A stretch of DNA of 5,347 bases from JBCDLI01 sp038745535. GTDB lineage: Bacteria; Pseudomonadota; Alphaproteobacteria; Rhizobiales; Rhizobiaceae. The notes below the pieces were generated by a model. That model made no database searches and was not told where the DNA came from. It worked only from the letters and a program-made list of their open reading frames with translations. This document shows, piece after piece, positions 1 through 4,763 of the stretch. The DNA is taken from the NCBI GenBank assembly GCA_038745535.1, contig JBCDLI010000090.1, forward strand, positions 1 to 5,347. Direction: 5' to 3'. Both the position numbers and the translations under genes were made by a program. The stretch's first letter is position 1. Each line of letters begins with the position of its first letter.

Positions 1-600
1 GATCGTGACCGTATATTCGGTCCCGTTTCGTGAAAGCGTTGCCTCAATCTCGCGATCTGCACGAGGCGACACGTAGCGCTGGACAGTGGCAAACGATTTC
101 ATCCGCCGGCCATCGATCGAGACAAACACATCTCCCGTTTGTATCCCAGCTTCCGCTGCAACTGACCCCTCACGCACATCGCCGACCAACGGCTCAATCG
201 TCGTTCTACCGGAAAGGACGAAGATCATCGTGAGGATTACAATAGTGAGCAGATAGTTCGCGAATGGGCCGGCAAACACCGTCGCAGCGCGCCGCAGCAC
301 TGACTTGTTATGGAACGCCTGTTTACGTTCTTCCTCGCTCAATTCCGCATCAGCCTCTTCGGAATTGCCCGCAGAAGCCGCATTCATATCGCCTACAAAC
401 CGAACATATCCGCCCAGTGGAATGGCCGAAATTTTCCATCGCGTGCCCCGCCCATCGGTGAAGCCAACGATTTCGGGTCCGAAACCGACCGAGAACGCCG
501 TCGCGCCGATACCGCACCACCGACCCACAAGGTAATGGCCCAACTCGTGTATAAACACGACCAAGGATAGCACGAAAAGGAATGCGAGAATTGTCGTCAT
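1..600 (-). CDS. rseP: RseP/MmpA-type site-2 intramembrane zinc metalloprotease, N-terminal 200 residues (3' end outside window)
   Basis: Membrane-embedded M50 protease that cleaves transmembrane segments of regulatory proteins (anti-sigma factors in Escherichia coli; the Caulobacter homologue MmpA processes PodJ). Seen directly: a hydrophobic first segment (residues about 3-17) runs into the zinc-binding motif HELGH at residues 18-22. FGPEIVGF lies at 40-47 and the GGYVRFVGD loop at 63-71. A second hydrophobic segment follows AGPFAN (110-115) and runs to about 130. A PDZ domain begins near residue 137 and includes EAGIQTGD (150-157). The third zinc ligand (the LDG-type motif) and the remaining membrane helices would lie beyond the left edge, as family members have roughly 350-450 residues. 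The start is the first possible start codon in this frame after the cdsA stop, which is in the same frame. No clear Shine-Dalgarno sequence precedes it. Identity is near certain; the substrate is unknown. Confidence 0.95.
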   Translation of the reverse strand, partial: MTTILAFLFVLSLVVFIHELGHYLVGRWCGIGATAFSVGFGPEIVGFTDGRGTRWKISAIPLGGYVRFVGDMNAASAGNSEEADAELSEEERKQAFHNKSVLRRAATVFAGPFANYLLTIVILTMIFVLSGRTTIEPLVGDVREGSVAAEAGIQTGDVFVSIDGRRMKSFATVQRYVSPRADREIEATLSRNGTEYTVTI

Positions 601-613
601 GGTACACCAATTG

Positions 614-630
614 GATCGCCGGTAGCGATC
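614..630 (-). promoter_or_regulatory. Small hairpin in the rseP leader
   Basis: The 36-base cdsA-rseP gap contains an exact 6-base inverted repeat, GATCGC and GCGATC, separated by 5 bases. It ends 13 bases before the rseP ATG. The ribosome-binding region carries no recognisable Shine-Dalgarno sequence. The hairpin may affect rseP initiation or mRNA stability, but it is short and no function is demonstrated. Confidence 0.3.
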
Positions 631-636
631 ATCTCT

Positions 637-1467
637 TCAAAAATTCTGGTCCCAGAATAAGGCAGTCGCCGGGGTTTCTACCCCAGAGATAGCGACCGAG
701 GCGACCCAAACAACAACCGCGGCAAAAACCATTCCGTCGAGGCGGTCCATAAAGCCTCCGTGACCCGGAATGATCGCGCTGGAGTCCTTCACGCCCGCCT
801 TTCTTTTCAACGAACTTTCATAAAGGTCGCCAAGCTGAGAGCTCGTAGACGCAACAACAGCGAGAGCAAACATCCCAATTGCAGCCATGGAAGGCTCAAA
901 AAGAAAGCGCGATATGATGGTCGCGATGATTGCGCCAATCAGGCCGCCAATCGCGCCCGAGATCGTTTTTCCCGGTGATATTTTGGGAGCCAGTTTCGGT
1001 CCACCGATTGCTCGCCCAACAAAATAGGCTGCGATATCAGTAAAACACACAAGCAAAACAACAAACACAACGACGGCGAAACCAGCGCCATTATCCCCAT
1101 CGCCGCGCAAGTGAATCAGCGCTGTCAGCGCCGCCCAGCAGTACGTGTAACCGCTCAAACCTGGACGGCCGAGACCAAGCAGCACCGCGGCATAACTTCC
1201 AATCATCCAAAGAGCGACCGCCAAGCCAATCGCTAAAGAGCCCGAGAACGCGACCAGCGCGATAGCAGTCAGTGCCAGAAAACCGGCATTAATCAGCAGA
1301 GCCCGATCATCGTGACCAGGCACATTCATCGCGAGCCACTCATACCAAACAAAGCAACAGAAGATCGTGGCGACGAAGGCGAAAAAGAAACCGCCAAAGA
1401 TCAAAGCAGGCAGTGTTATCGCGACCAAAACAAGCGCAGAAATAATCCTGAGCTGTAGATTACTCAT
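637..1467 (-). CDS. cdsA: Phosphatidate cytidylyltransferase (CDP-diacylglycerol synthase)
   Basis: Inner-membrane enzyme that converts phosphatidic acid and CTP to CDP-diacylglycerol and diphosphate, the branch point for all phospholipids. The 276-residue protein has the usual family length. It is mostly hydrophobic, with several membrane segments (for example about 8-40, 56-98, 128-150, 171-190, 196-209 and 246-262). The conserved cytoplasmic region GGPKLAPKISPGKT lies at 155-168. The family signature at 218-244 is complete: S218, L220, K221 and R222, then K227-D228, then PGHGG (234-238), then D241-R242 and D244. The start at 1467 gives MSNLQLRIISA, the expected N-terminus. The gene lies 13 bases after uppS and has no good Shine-Dalgarno of its own, so translation is probably coupled to upstream reading (see the minicistron at 1464-1484). 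It ends 36 bases before rseP, where many alphaproteobacteria have dxr. Confidence 0.97.
   Translation of the reverse strand: MSNLQLRIISALVLVAITLPALIFGGFFFAFVATIFCCFVWYEWLAMNVPGHDDRALLINAGFLALTAIALVAFSGSLAIGLAVALWMIGSYAAVLLGLGRPGLSGYTYCWAALTALIHLRGDGDNGAGFAVVVFVVLLVCFTDIAAYFVGRAIGGPKLAPKISPGKTISGAIGGLIGAIIATIISRFLFEPSMAAIGMFALAVVASTSSQLGDLYESSLKRKAGVKDSSAIIPGHGGFMDRLDGMVFAAVVVWVASVAISGVETPATALFWDQNF
643..658 (-). other. Inverted repeat at the cdsA 3' end followed by a short T run
   Basis: On the coding strand, ATTCTGG and CCAGAAT flank a 2-base centre and are followed by a run of five T (the A of the repeat's AAT precedes it). The repeat lies inside the last codons of cdsA (residues FWDQN). 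It resembles a weak intrinsic terminator but is AT-rich and nearly loop-free: in RNA it would be about 6 pairs with a 4-base loop. Weak attenuation before rseP is possible. It could equally be a by-product of the coding sequence. Confidence 0.25.
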
Positions 1468-1484
1468 CGGGCCAAATTACTCAT
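1464..1484 (-). other. Six-codon minicistron bridging uppS and cdsA
   Basis: An ATG overlaps the uppS stop as ATGA (1481-1484) and opens a frame reading MSNLAR. Its TGA stop overlaps the cdsA start, again as ATGA (1464-1467). The first 11 bases, ATGAGTAATTT, match the true cdsA start ATGAGTAATCT at 10 of 11 positions with an offset of 17 bases, so this looks like a duplicated start region. A reinitiating ribosome could pass from uppS through this frame into cdsA. The peptide itself is unlikely to have a function. The overlaps are seen directly; the coupling role is inferred. Confidence 0.4.
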
Positions 1485-2227
1485 AGGGCGATGTCAGCCT
1501 TTTCAACGGCAGACAGACCGCCAAATCGCCGATCACGATCCATGTACTCGGCTATGGCGTCACGTAGGTGCGTTTCGTCATAATCAGGCCAGTAAACATC
1601 CTGAAATACGAATTCGCTGTACGCACACTGCCACGTGAGAAAGTTCGAAAGCCGCTTTTCACCGCTGGTCCGGATGACAAGGTCAGGGTCCGATTGTCCG
1701 CGGGTATCAAGAACGTTGGAAATCTCTTCGGGCGTGACACCATGGCCGAGCTTCGCTGGCTCCGCCAAACGCTGCCGTATCAGCACATCGACCGCGCGAG
1801 CGATCTCGTCACGACCACCATAATTGAAGGCGACATTCAGCGTAAGCCGATCATTATGCTTGGTGCGATCCTCGGCTTCCTGAACCAACCGCTTAATGTC
1901 GGCCTGAAGATTGTCGCGACGACCGAGAATCTTGACGTGTATGCCGTTGGCCTCCAACTCCGCCAAATCCTTACGGATGAAAAGTCGAAGTAACGCCATC
2001 AGTTCGCGCACTTCTTGTGGTGGCCGAGCCCAGTTTTCAGAAGAAAACGCATACAGTGTGAGCGTCGTTATCCCACAATCACCTGCACAGCGTACAACGC
2101 GCCGTACCGCTTCCAAACCAGCCTTGTGACCCAGCGTTCGGGGCATTCCCCTCATCCGTGCCCACCGGCCATTGCCATCCATGATGATTGCGACGTGCTG
2201 CGGCGAAGTCGCGCCCATATCCCGCAT
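1481..2227 (-). CDS. uppS: Undecaprenyl diphosphate synthase (cis-prenyltransferase, isoprenyl transferase)
   Basis: Cytosolic, membrane-associated enzyme that condenses farnesyl diphosphate with eight isopentenyl diphosphates to give C55 undecaprenyl diphosphate, the lipid carrier for peptidoglycan and O-antigen. The 248 residues match the family's usual length of about 250. The P-loop-like motif HVAIIMDGNGRWA lies at 11-23, with catalytic Asp17 and Asn19. GHKAG is at 33-37 with His34. The FSSENW motif is at 61-66. RTSGEKRLSNF at 186-196 gives Arg186, Arg192 and Ser194, which bind isopentenyl diphosphate, and Glu205 matches the magnesium ligand. The ATG at 2227 was chosen because GGAG lies 6 bases upstream. 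The frame stays open to a TTG at 2278, but the extra residues are not family-like and lack a ribosome-binding site. A second ATG at 2218 has a poorer ribosome-binding site. The gene follows frr by 80 bases, and its stop overlaps a minicistron that leads into cdsA. Confidence 0.97.
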   Translation of the reverse strand: MRDMGATSPQHVAIIMDGNGRWARMRGMPRTLGHKAGLEAVRRVVRCAGDCGITTLTLYAFSSENWARPPQEVRELMALLRLFIRKDLAELEANGIHVKILGRRDNLQADIKRLVQEAEDRTKHNDRLTLNVAFNYGGRDEIARAVDVLIRQRLAEPAKLGHGVTPEEISNVLDTRGQSDPDLVIRTSGEKRLSNFLTWQCAYSEFVFQDVYWPDYDETHLRDAIAEYMDRDRRFGGLSAVEKADIAL

Positions 2228-2233
2228 CACAGT

Positions 2234-2237
2234 CTCC
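2234..2237 (-). promoter_or_regulatory. uppS ribosome-binding site
   Basis: GGAG on the minus strand, 6 bases before the ATG at 2227. It decides that start over the upstream TTG at 2278 and the downstream ATG at 2218. Confidence 0.7.
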
Positions 2238-2261
2238 AATTTCCTTGCGTACCATTCATGA

Positions 2262-2273
2262 GATTGGCCAATC
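2262..2273. repeat. Perfect 12-base palindrome GATTGGCCAATC between frr and uppS
   Basis: The 12 bases are identical to their reverse complement with no spacer. The site is in non-coding spacer DNA, 34 bases after the frr stop and 34 bases before the uppS start. As RNA it would form only a poor hairpin because there is no loop, so a dimeric protein-binding site on DNA is the likelier role if it has one. The protein is unknown. Confidence 0.4.
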
Positions 2274-2307
2274 AGCAAGCATAGCCGGCGACCACGGAGA
2301 AAAGAGC

Positions 2308-2868
2308 CTACACGGCCATTATTTCTGTTTCCTTTTCAGCGACAACACCGTCGACATCGGAAATCAGTTTGTCTGTAAGTTTTTGCACTGACTCGGCCTC
2401 TTTTCGGGCATCGTCTTCGCTGATGTCGCCGTCCTTCTCGTGCTTTTTCAGCGCGTCCATCCCATCGCGGCGCACGTGACGAACAGCAATCCGAGCGCTT
2501 TCTGCATACTGATTAGCAACTTTGACGAGTTCGCGACGACGCTCTTCATTGAGTTCGGGAAGTGGTACGCGAACAGTCGTGCCATCGGTCATGGGGTTCA
2601 AGCCAAGTGACGATTCACGGATCGCCTTCTCCACCGCAGAAACCATGGACTTGTCCCAGACATTCACCGCGAGCATGCGCGGCTCCGGAACGGTGACGTT
2701 GGCCACTTGGTTGAGCGGCGTCGGTGCGCCATAGGCTTCAATCGTGATTGGCTCAAGCAACGCAGTGGATGCGCGACCTGTGCGCAGGCCAGCCAATTCT
2801 TGCTTGAGCACGTTTAGAGCGCCATCCATGCGCCGCTTCAAATCTTCAAGATCGTAGTCCGCACTCAT
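2308..2868 (-). CDS. frr: Ribosome recycling factor (RRF)
   Basis: Acts with EF-G and IF3 to split the post-termination ribosome and release mRNA and tRNA. The 186 residues match the near-invariant family length of about 185. The protein begins MSADYDLEDLKRRMDGALNV and continues with the conserved LRTGRAS stretch (residues about 28-34). The conserved LNQVANVTVPEPRML region is near 53-67 and VWDKSM near 70-75. The R-x-P-x-P-E-L-N-E-E-R-R region is around 100-112. The Arg-rich helix ARIAVRHVRRDGMD follows near 124-137. The start is an ATG preceded by AGGGG with an 11-base spacer. The gene follows pyrH by 34 bases, a pairing conserved across most bacteria, and is presumably cotranscribed with it. 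Confidence 0.98.
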   Translation of the reverse strand: MSADYDLEDLKRRMDGALNVLKQELAGLRTGRASTALLEPITIEAYGAPTPLNQVANVTVPEPRMLAVNVWDKSMVSAVEKAIRESSLGLNPMTDGTTVRVPLPELNEERRRELVKVANQYAESARIAVRHVRRDGMDALKKHEKDGDISEDDARKEAESVQKLTDKLISDVDGVVAEKETEIMAV

Positions 2869-2902
2869 AATTCAAAATACCCCTGCCCGGCCCCCGGACG
2901 TA

Positions 2903-3631
2903 TCAAGTGTCTGCGTTATAAACGGTCGTCGCCCGACCACCGCCGCGTAAAATATCGGCAAATCCGCCTTTTTCATGAATGGAAAAGACGAGAATAGGAA
3001 CATTGTTCTCGCGGGTGAGCGCAACAGCAGCGGTATCCATCACTGCCAACCCACGGCTTAACAATTCATCGTAACTAATTCGTTCAAACCGCTCGGCATC
3101 GGGATCAGTTTTTGGGTCGGCGGTGTATATTCCGTCCACCTGCGTACCCTTGAAGAGCGCATCAGCACCGATTTCAGCAGCGCGCAGAGCGGCTGCGGTG
3201 TCGGTGGTGAAATACGGATTTCCGGTGCCTCCGGCGAAGATCACCACCTTGCCGCGCTGAAAATGGCTCATTGCCTTGCGTTGAGAAAAACTCTCACAAA
3301 ACTCTGGCATGGAAATCGCTGATAGAACAACGGCATCTAGGCCGTGCTTAACAAGTGAGGTGCGCAATGCCAGCGAATTAATCACGGTGGCCAACATGCC
3401 CATGTGATCGCCGGTAACCCGGTCGCCCCCGCGCGAAGCCACTGCCACGCCGCGAAAGATATTACCGCCGCCAATAACGATGCCGACTTCGACACCCATA
3501 TCGACAGCTTCTTTCACGTCTGAAGCGATCTGATCTGCAATGGAAACGTCGATACCGAAACCCTGATTTCCCATCAACGCTTCGCCGGAGGCCTTTAACA
3601 AAACGCGTTTATAGTGCGGCTTGGGGGACAT
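2903..3631 (-). CDS. pyrH: UMP kinase (uridylate kinase)
   Basis: Cytosolic enzyme that phosphorylates UMP to UDP with ATP, feeding UTP, CTP and UDP-sugar pools. Bacterial members are hexamers of the amino-acid-kinase fold, activated by GTP and inhibited by UTP. The 242 residues match the family length. KRVLLKASGEALMG at residues 8-21 is the phosphate-binding start. The glycine-rich GGGNIFRG loop is at 54-61. GDHMGMLAT at 74-82 contains the UMP-binding Asp75. AGGTGNPYFTTDT lies at 133-145, and VDGIYTADPK at 165-174 is in the nucleotide site. The ATG at 3631 was chosen because the protein then begins MSPKPHYKRVLLKASGEA, as in homologues. An upstream GTG at 3685 would add 18 atypical residues and lies inside a hairpin. 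Only a weak GAG precedes the chosen start (8-base spacer). Confidence 0.98.
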   Translation of the reverse strand: MSPKPHYKRVLLKASGEALMGNQGFGIDVSIADQIASDVKEAVDMGVEVGIVIGGGNIFRGVAVASRGGDRVTGDHMGMLATVINSLALRTSLVKHGLDAVVLSAISMPEFCESFSQRKAMSHFQRGKVVIFAGGTGNPYFTTDTAAALRAAEIGADALFKGTQVDGIYTADPKTDPDAERFERISYDELLSRGLAVMDTAAVALTRENNVPILVFSIHEKGGFADILRGGGRATTVYNADT

Positions 3632-3668
3632 TGATTGCGCTCGATTCGACCGTTTCGGGATACAACAA

Positions 3669-3694
3669 GGCCACCGGGATGTCACCCGATGGCC
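3669..3694 (-). terminator. Terminator- or attenuator-like hairpin between tsf and pyrH
   Basis: On the coding strand GGCCATCGGG pairs with CCCGGTGGCC over 10 positions (nine Watson-Crick pairs and one U-G) around a 6-base loop. It is followed by TTGTTGTA, with 5 U in the first 7 bases. It starts 29 bases after the tsf stop and ends 37 bases before the pyrH start. Partial termination after the ribosomal genes would lower pyrH-frr expression relative to rpsB-tsf. The U tract is imperfect, so read-through is likely. Confidence 0.55.
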
Positions 3695-3723
3695 ACAGAT
3701 TGAAAACAGTGCTGCAAAAAGGA

Positions 3724-4644
3724 TTAACCCTTAGCGGCTGCAGCAACTTCGGCAGCGAAATCGCTTTCTTCTTTCTCAACGCCCTCACCAAGAGCGAAGC
3801 GAACCATCGCTGTCACTTTTGCCGGCGCACCGATATCTTTCTCAGCTTCTTTCAGAGCAGCTTCGACAGTAACGTCCGGGTTGATCACGAAGGATTGCTT
3901 CATGAGGCAAACCTCTTCGTACAACTTGCGCAAACGACCTTCGACCATCTTCTCGATGATGTTTTCAGGCTTGCCGGAAGCTTTGGCCTGATCAGCAAAG
4001 ATAACCCGCTCTTTCTCAACCACCGCCGGGTCAAGATCGTCGGTGTCGATGGCAAGCGGGTTGGTTGCAGCAACGTGCATGGCGATCTGGCGTCCGATGG
4101 CACCGGCAGCTTCGGCATCGCCCGTCGTCTCAATCGCGACGAGTACGCCCATTTTGCCCATGTCGGTGGATGCGGCGTTGTGCACATAGCGTGCGACGGC
4201 ACCCGAACCGACGGAAAGTTTTGACGCCCGGCGTAGGTTCATGTTTTCACCGATGGTCGCAACCGCGTCCTTGATCGCCTGATCTACCGACTTGCCGCCC
4301 ATGTCAGCGGCCAGAATTGCGTCGACAGAACCGTCCGTGCCCACCGCTACGCCCGCGATATCGCCGACGAGCTTCTGGAACTCGGTATTCCGTGCAACGA
4401 AGTCGGTCTCTGAGTTGATTTCGACAACGACAGCATCCGTGCCGTCGGCTGTTACACCAACCAAGCCTTCAGCAGCCGTGCGGCCAGCCTTCTTTTCAGC
4501 CTTGGAGATGCCCTTCTTGCGAAGCCAATCCATCGCGGCTTCAACATCGCCGTCATTTTCCTGCAGGGCTTTTTTGCAGTCCATCATGCCAGCACCGGAT
4601 TGCTCGCGGAGCTGCTTTACGAGTGCAGCAGTAATTTCTGCCAT
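3724..4644 (-). CDS. tsf: Translation elongation factor Ts
   Basis: Guanine-nucleotide exchange factor that releases GDP from EF-Tu so that GTP can bind. The 306 residues are slightly longer than the E. coli protein (about 283), as expected for alphaproteobacteria. The N-terminal UBA-like domain (about 1-50) starts MAEITAALVKQLREQSGAGM and includes GMMDCKKAL (19-27). The EF-Tu-contacting core motif TDFVARN is at 80-86, with Asp81 and Phe82 positioned to disturb the nucleotide site. IAMHVAATNP at 187-196 and FVINPDVTV at 252-260 are typical of the core and C-terminal parts. The start at 4644 was preferred over the in-frame ATG at 4653, because GAGG lies directly against the latter but 9 bases before the former. 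It follows rpsB in the conserved order after a 119-base spacer. Confidence 0.98.
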   Translation of the reverse strand: MAEITAALVKQLREQSGAGMMDCKKALQENDGDVEAAMDWLRKKGISKAEKKAGRTAAEGLVGVTADGTDAVVVEINSETDFVARNTEFQKLVGDIAGVAVGTDGSVDAILAADMGGKSVDQAIKDAVATIGENMNLRRASKLSVGSGAVARYVHNAASTDMGKMGVLVAIETTGDAEAAGAIGRQIAMHVAATNPLAIDTDDLDPAVVEKERVIFADQAKASGKPENIIEKMVEGRLRKLYEEVCLMKQSFVINPDVTVEAALKEAEKDIGAPAKVTAMVRFALGEGVEKEESDFAAEVAAAAKG

Positions 4645-4653
4645 TTTTTTCAT

Positions 4654-4657
4654 CCTC
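4654..4657 (-). promoter_or_regulatory. tsf ribosome-binding site
   Basis: GAGG on the minus strand with a 9-base spacer to the ATG at 4644. It abuts the other in-frame ATG at 4653 and so rules that one out. Confidence 0.7.
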
Positions 4658-4687
4658 GATGATTTCGCGACGTGTGAAAAGCCGCGG

Positions 4688-4712
4688 GATGGCCACGCCT
4701 AGGCATGCCATC
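4688..4712 (-). promoter_or_regulatory. Second hairpin in the rpsB-tsf spacer
   Basis: On the coding strand GATGGCATGC pairs with GCGTGGCCATC around the loop CTAG: ten pairs including one U-G, with one bulged G. It lies 43 bases upstream of the tsf start and 18 bases after the first hairpin (4731-4751). No U run follows it, so a terminator is unlikely. It may act as an mRNA-processing or stability element between the two cistrons. The role is inferred. Confidence 0.35.
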
Positions 4713-4730
4713 GATGACACTTTGAAGACA

Positions 4731-4751
4731 GCGGCGCTTGTTTAGCGCCGC
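4731..4751 (-). terminator. GC-rich hairpin after rpsB (partial terminator or attenuator)
   Basis: Perfect 8-base inverted repeat GCGGCGCT / AGCGCCGC around the loop AAACA, extendable by one G-U pair. It begins 12 bases after the rpsB stop and is followed by TGTCTTCA, only a weak U tract. The rpsB-tsf spacer of E. coli is also known to hold a terminator-like hairpin that adjusts the S2 to EF-Ts ratio, so a partial terminator is plausible here. A strong terminator is not, because tsf follows. Confidence 0.55.
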
Positions 4752-4763
4752 CAAAGAATAAGA

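Larger units (their letters stand above)
2227..2282 (-). other. Two chained tiny reading frames in front of uppS
   Basis: Minus-strand frame 2256-2282 reads MLADWPIS. Its TGA overlaps the ATG of frame 2227-2259 as ATGA, and that frame reads MNGTQGNWRL. Its TGA shares one base with the uppS ATG (TGATG). The arrangement would allow termination-reinitiation into uppS. Neither frame has a convincing Shine-Dalgarno sequence, and uppS has its own, so this may be chance. The frames are seen directly; any role is inferred. Confidence 0.25.

Noticed and set aside
350..610. 86-codon minus-strand frame starting MVYHDDNS
   Set aside because: It is a shifted frame over the rseP start. The true frame carries HELGH and the PDZ domain.
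1568..1993. 141-codon plus-strand frame opposite uppS
   Set aside because: It is antisense to conserved UppS motifs and has no ribosome-binding site or recognisable domain.
2228..2278. Longer uppS start at the TTG (2278)
   Set aside because: It adds 17 residues not typical of the family and has no ribosome-binding site. GGAG fits the ATG at 2227.
2887..2897. CCGG/CCGG inverted repeat in the pyrH-frr gap
   Set aside because: It has only four pairs with a 3-base loop in a very G/C-rich stretch, too little to call a regulatory element.
3632..3685. Longer pyrH start at the GTG (3685)
   Set aside because: It lies in the tsf-pyrH hairpin, and the added residues are Cys/Arg/Ser-rich and unlike UMP kinase N-termini.
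3631..4224. 197-codon open frame on the plus strand opposite tsf and the tsf-pyrH spacer
   Set aside because: It is antisense to a clearly conserved gene. The translation has no recognisable family and looks like a reverse-complement shadow of tsf codon usage.
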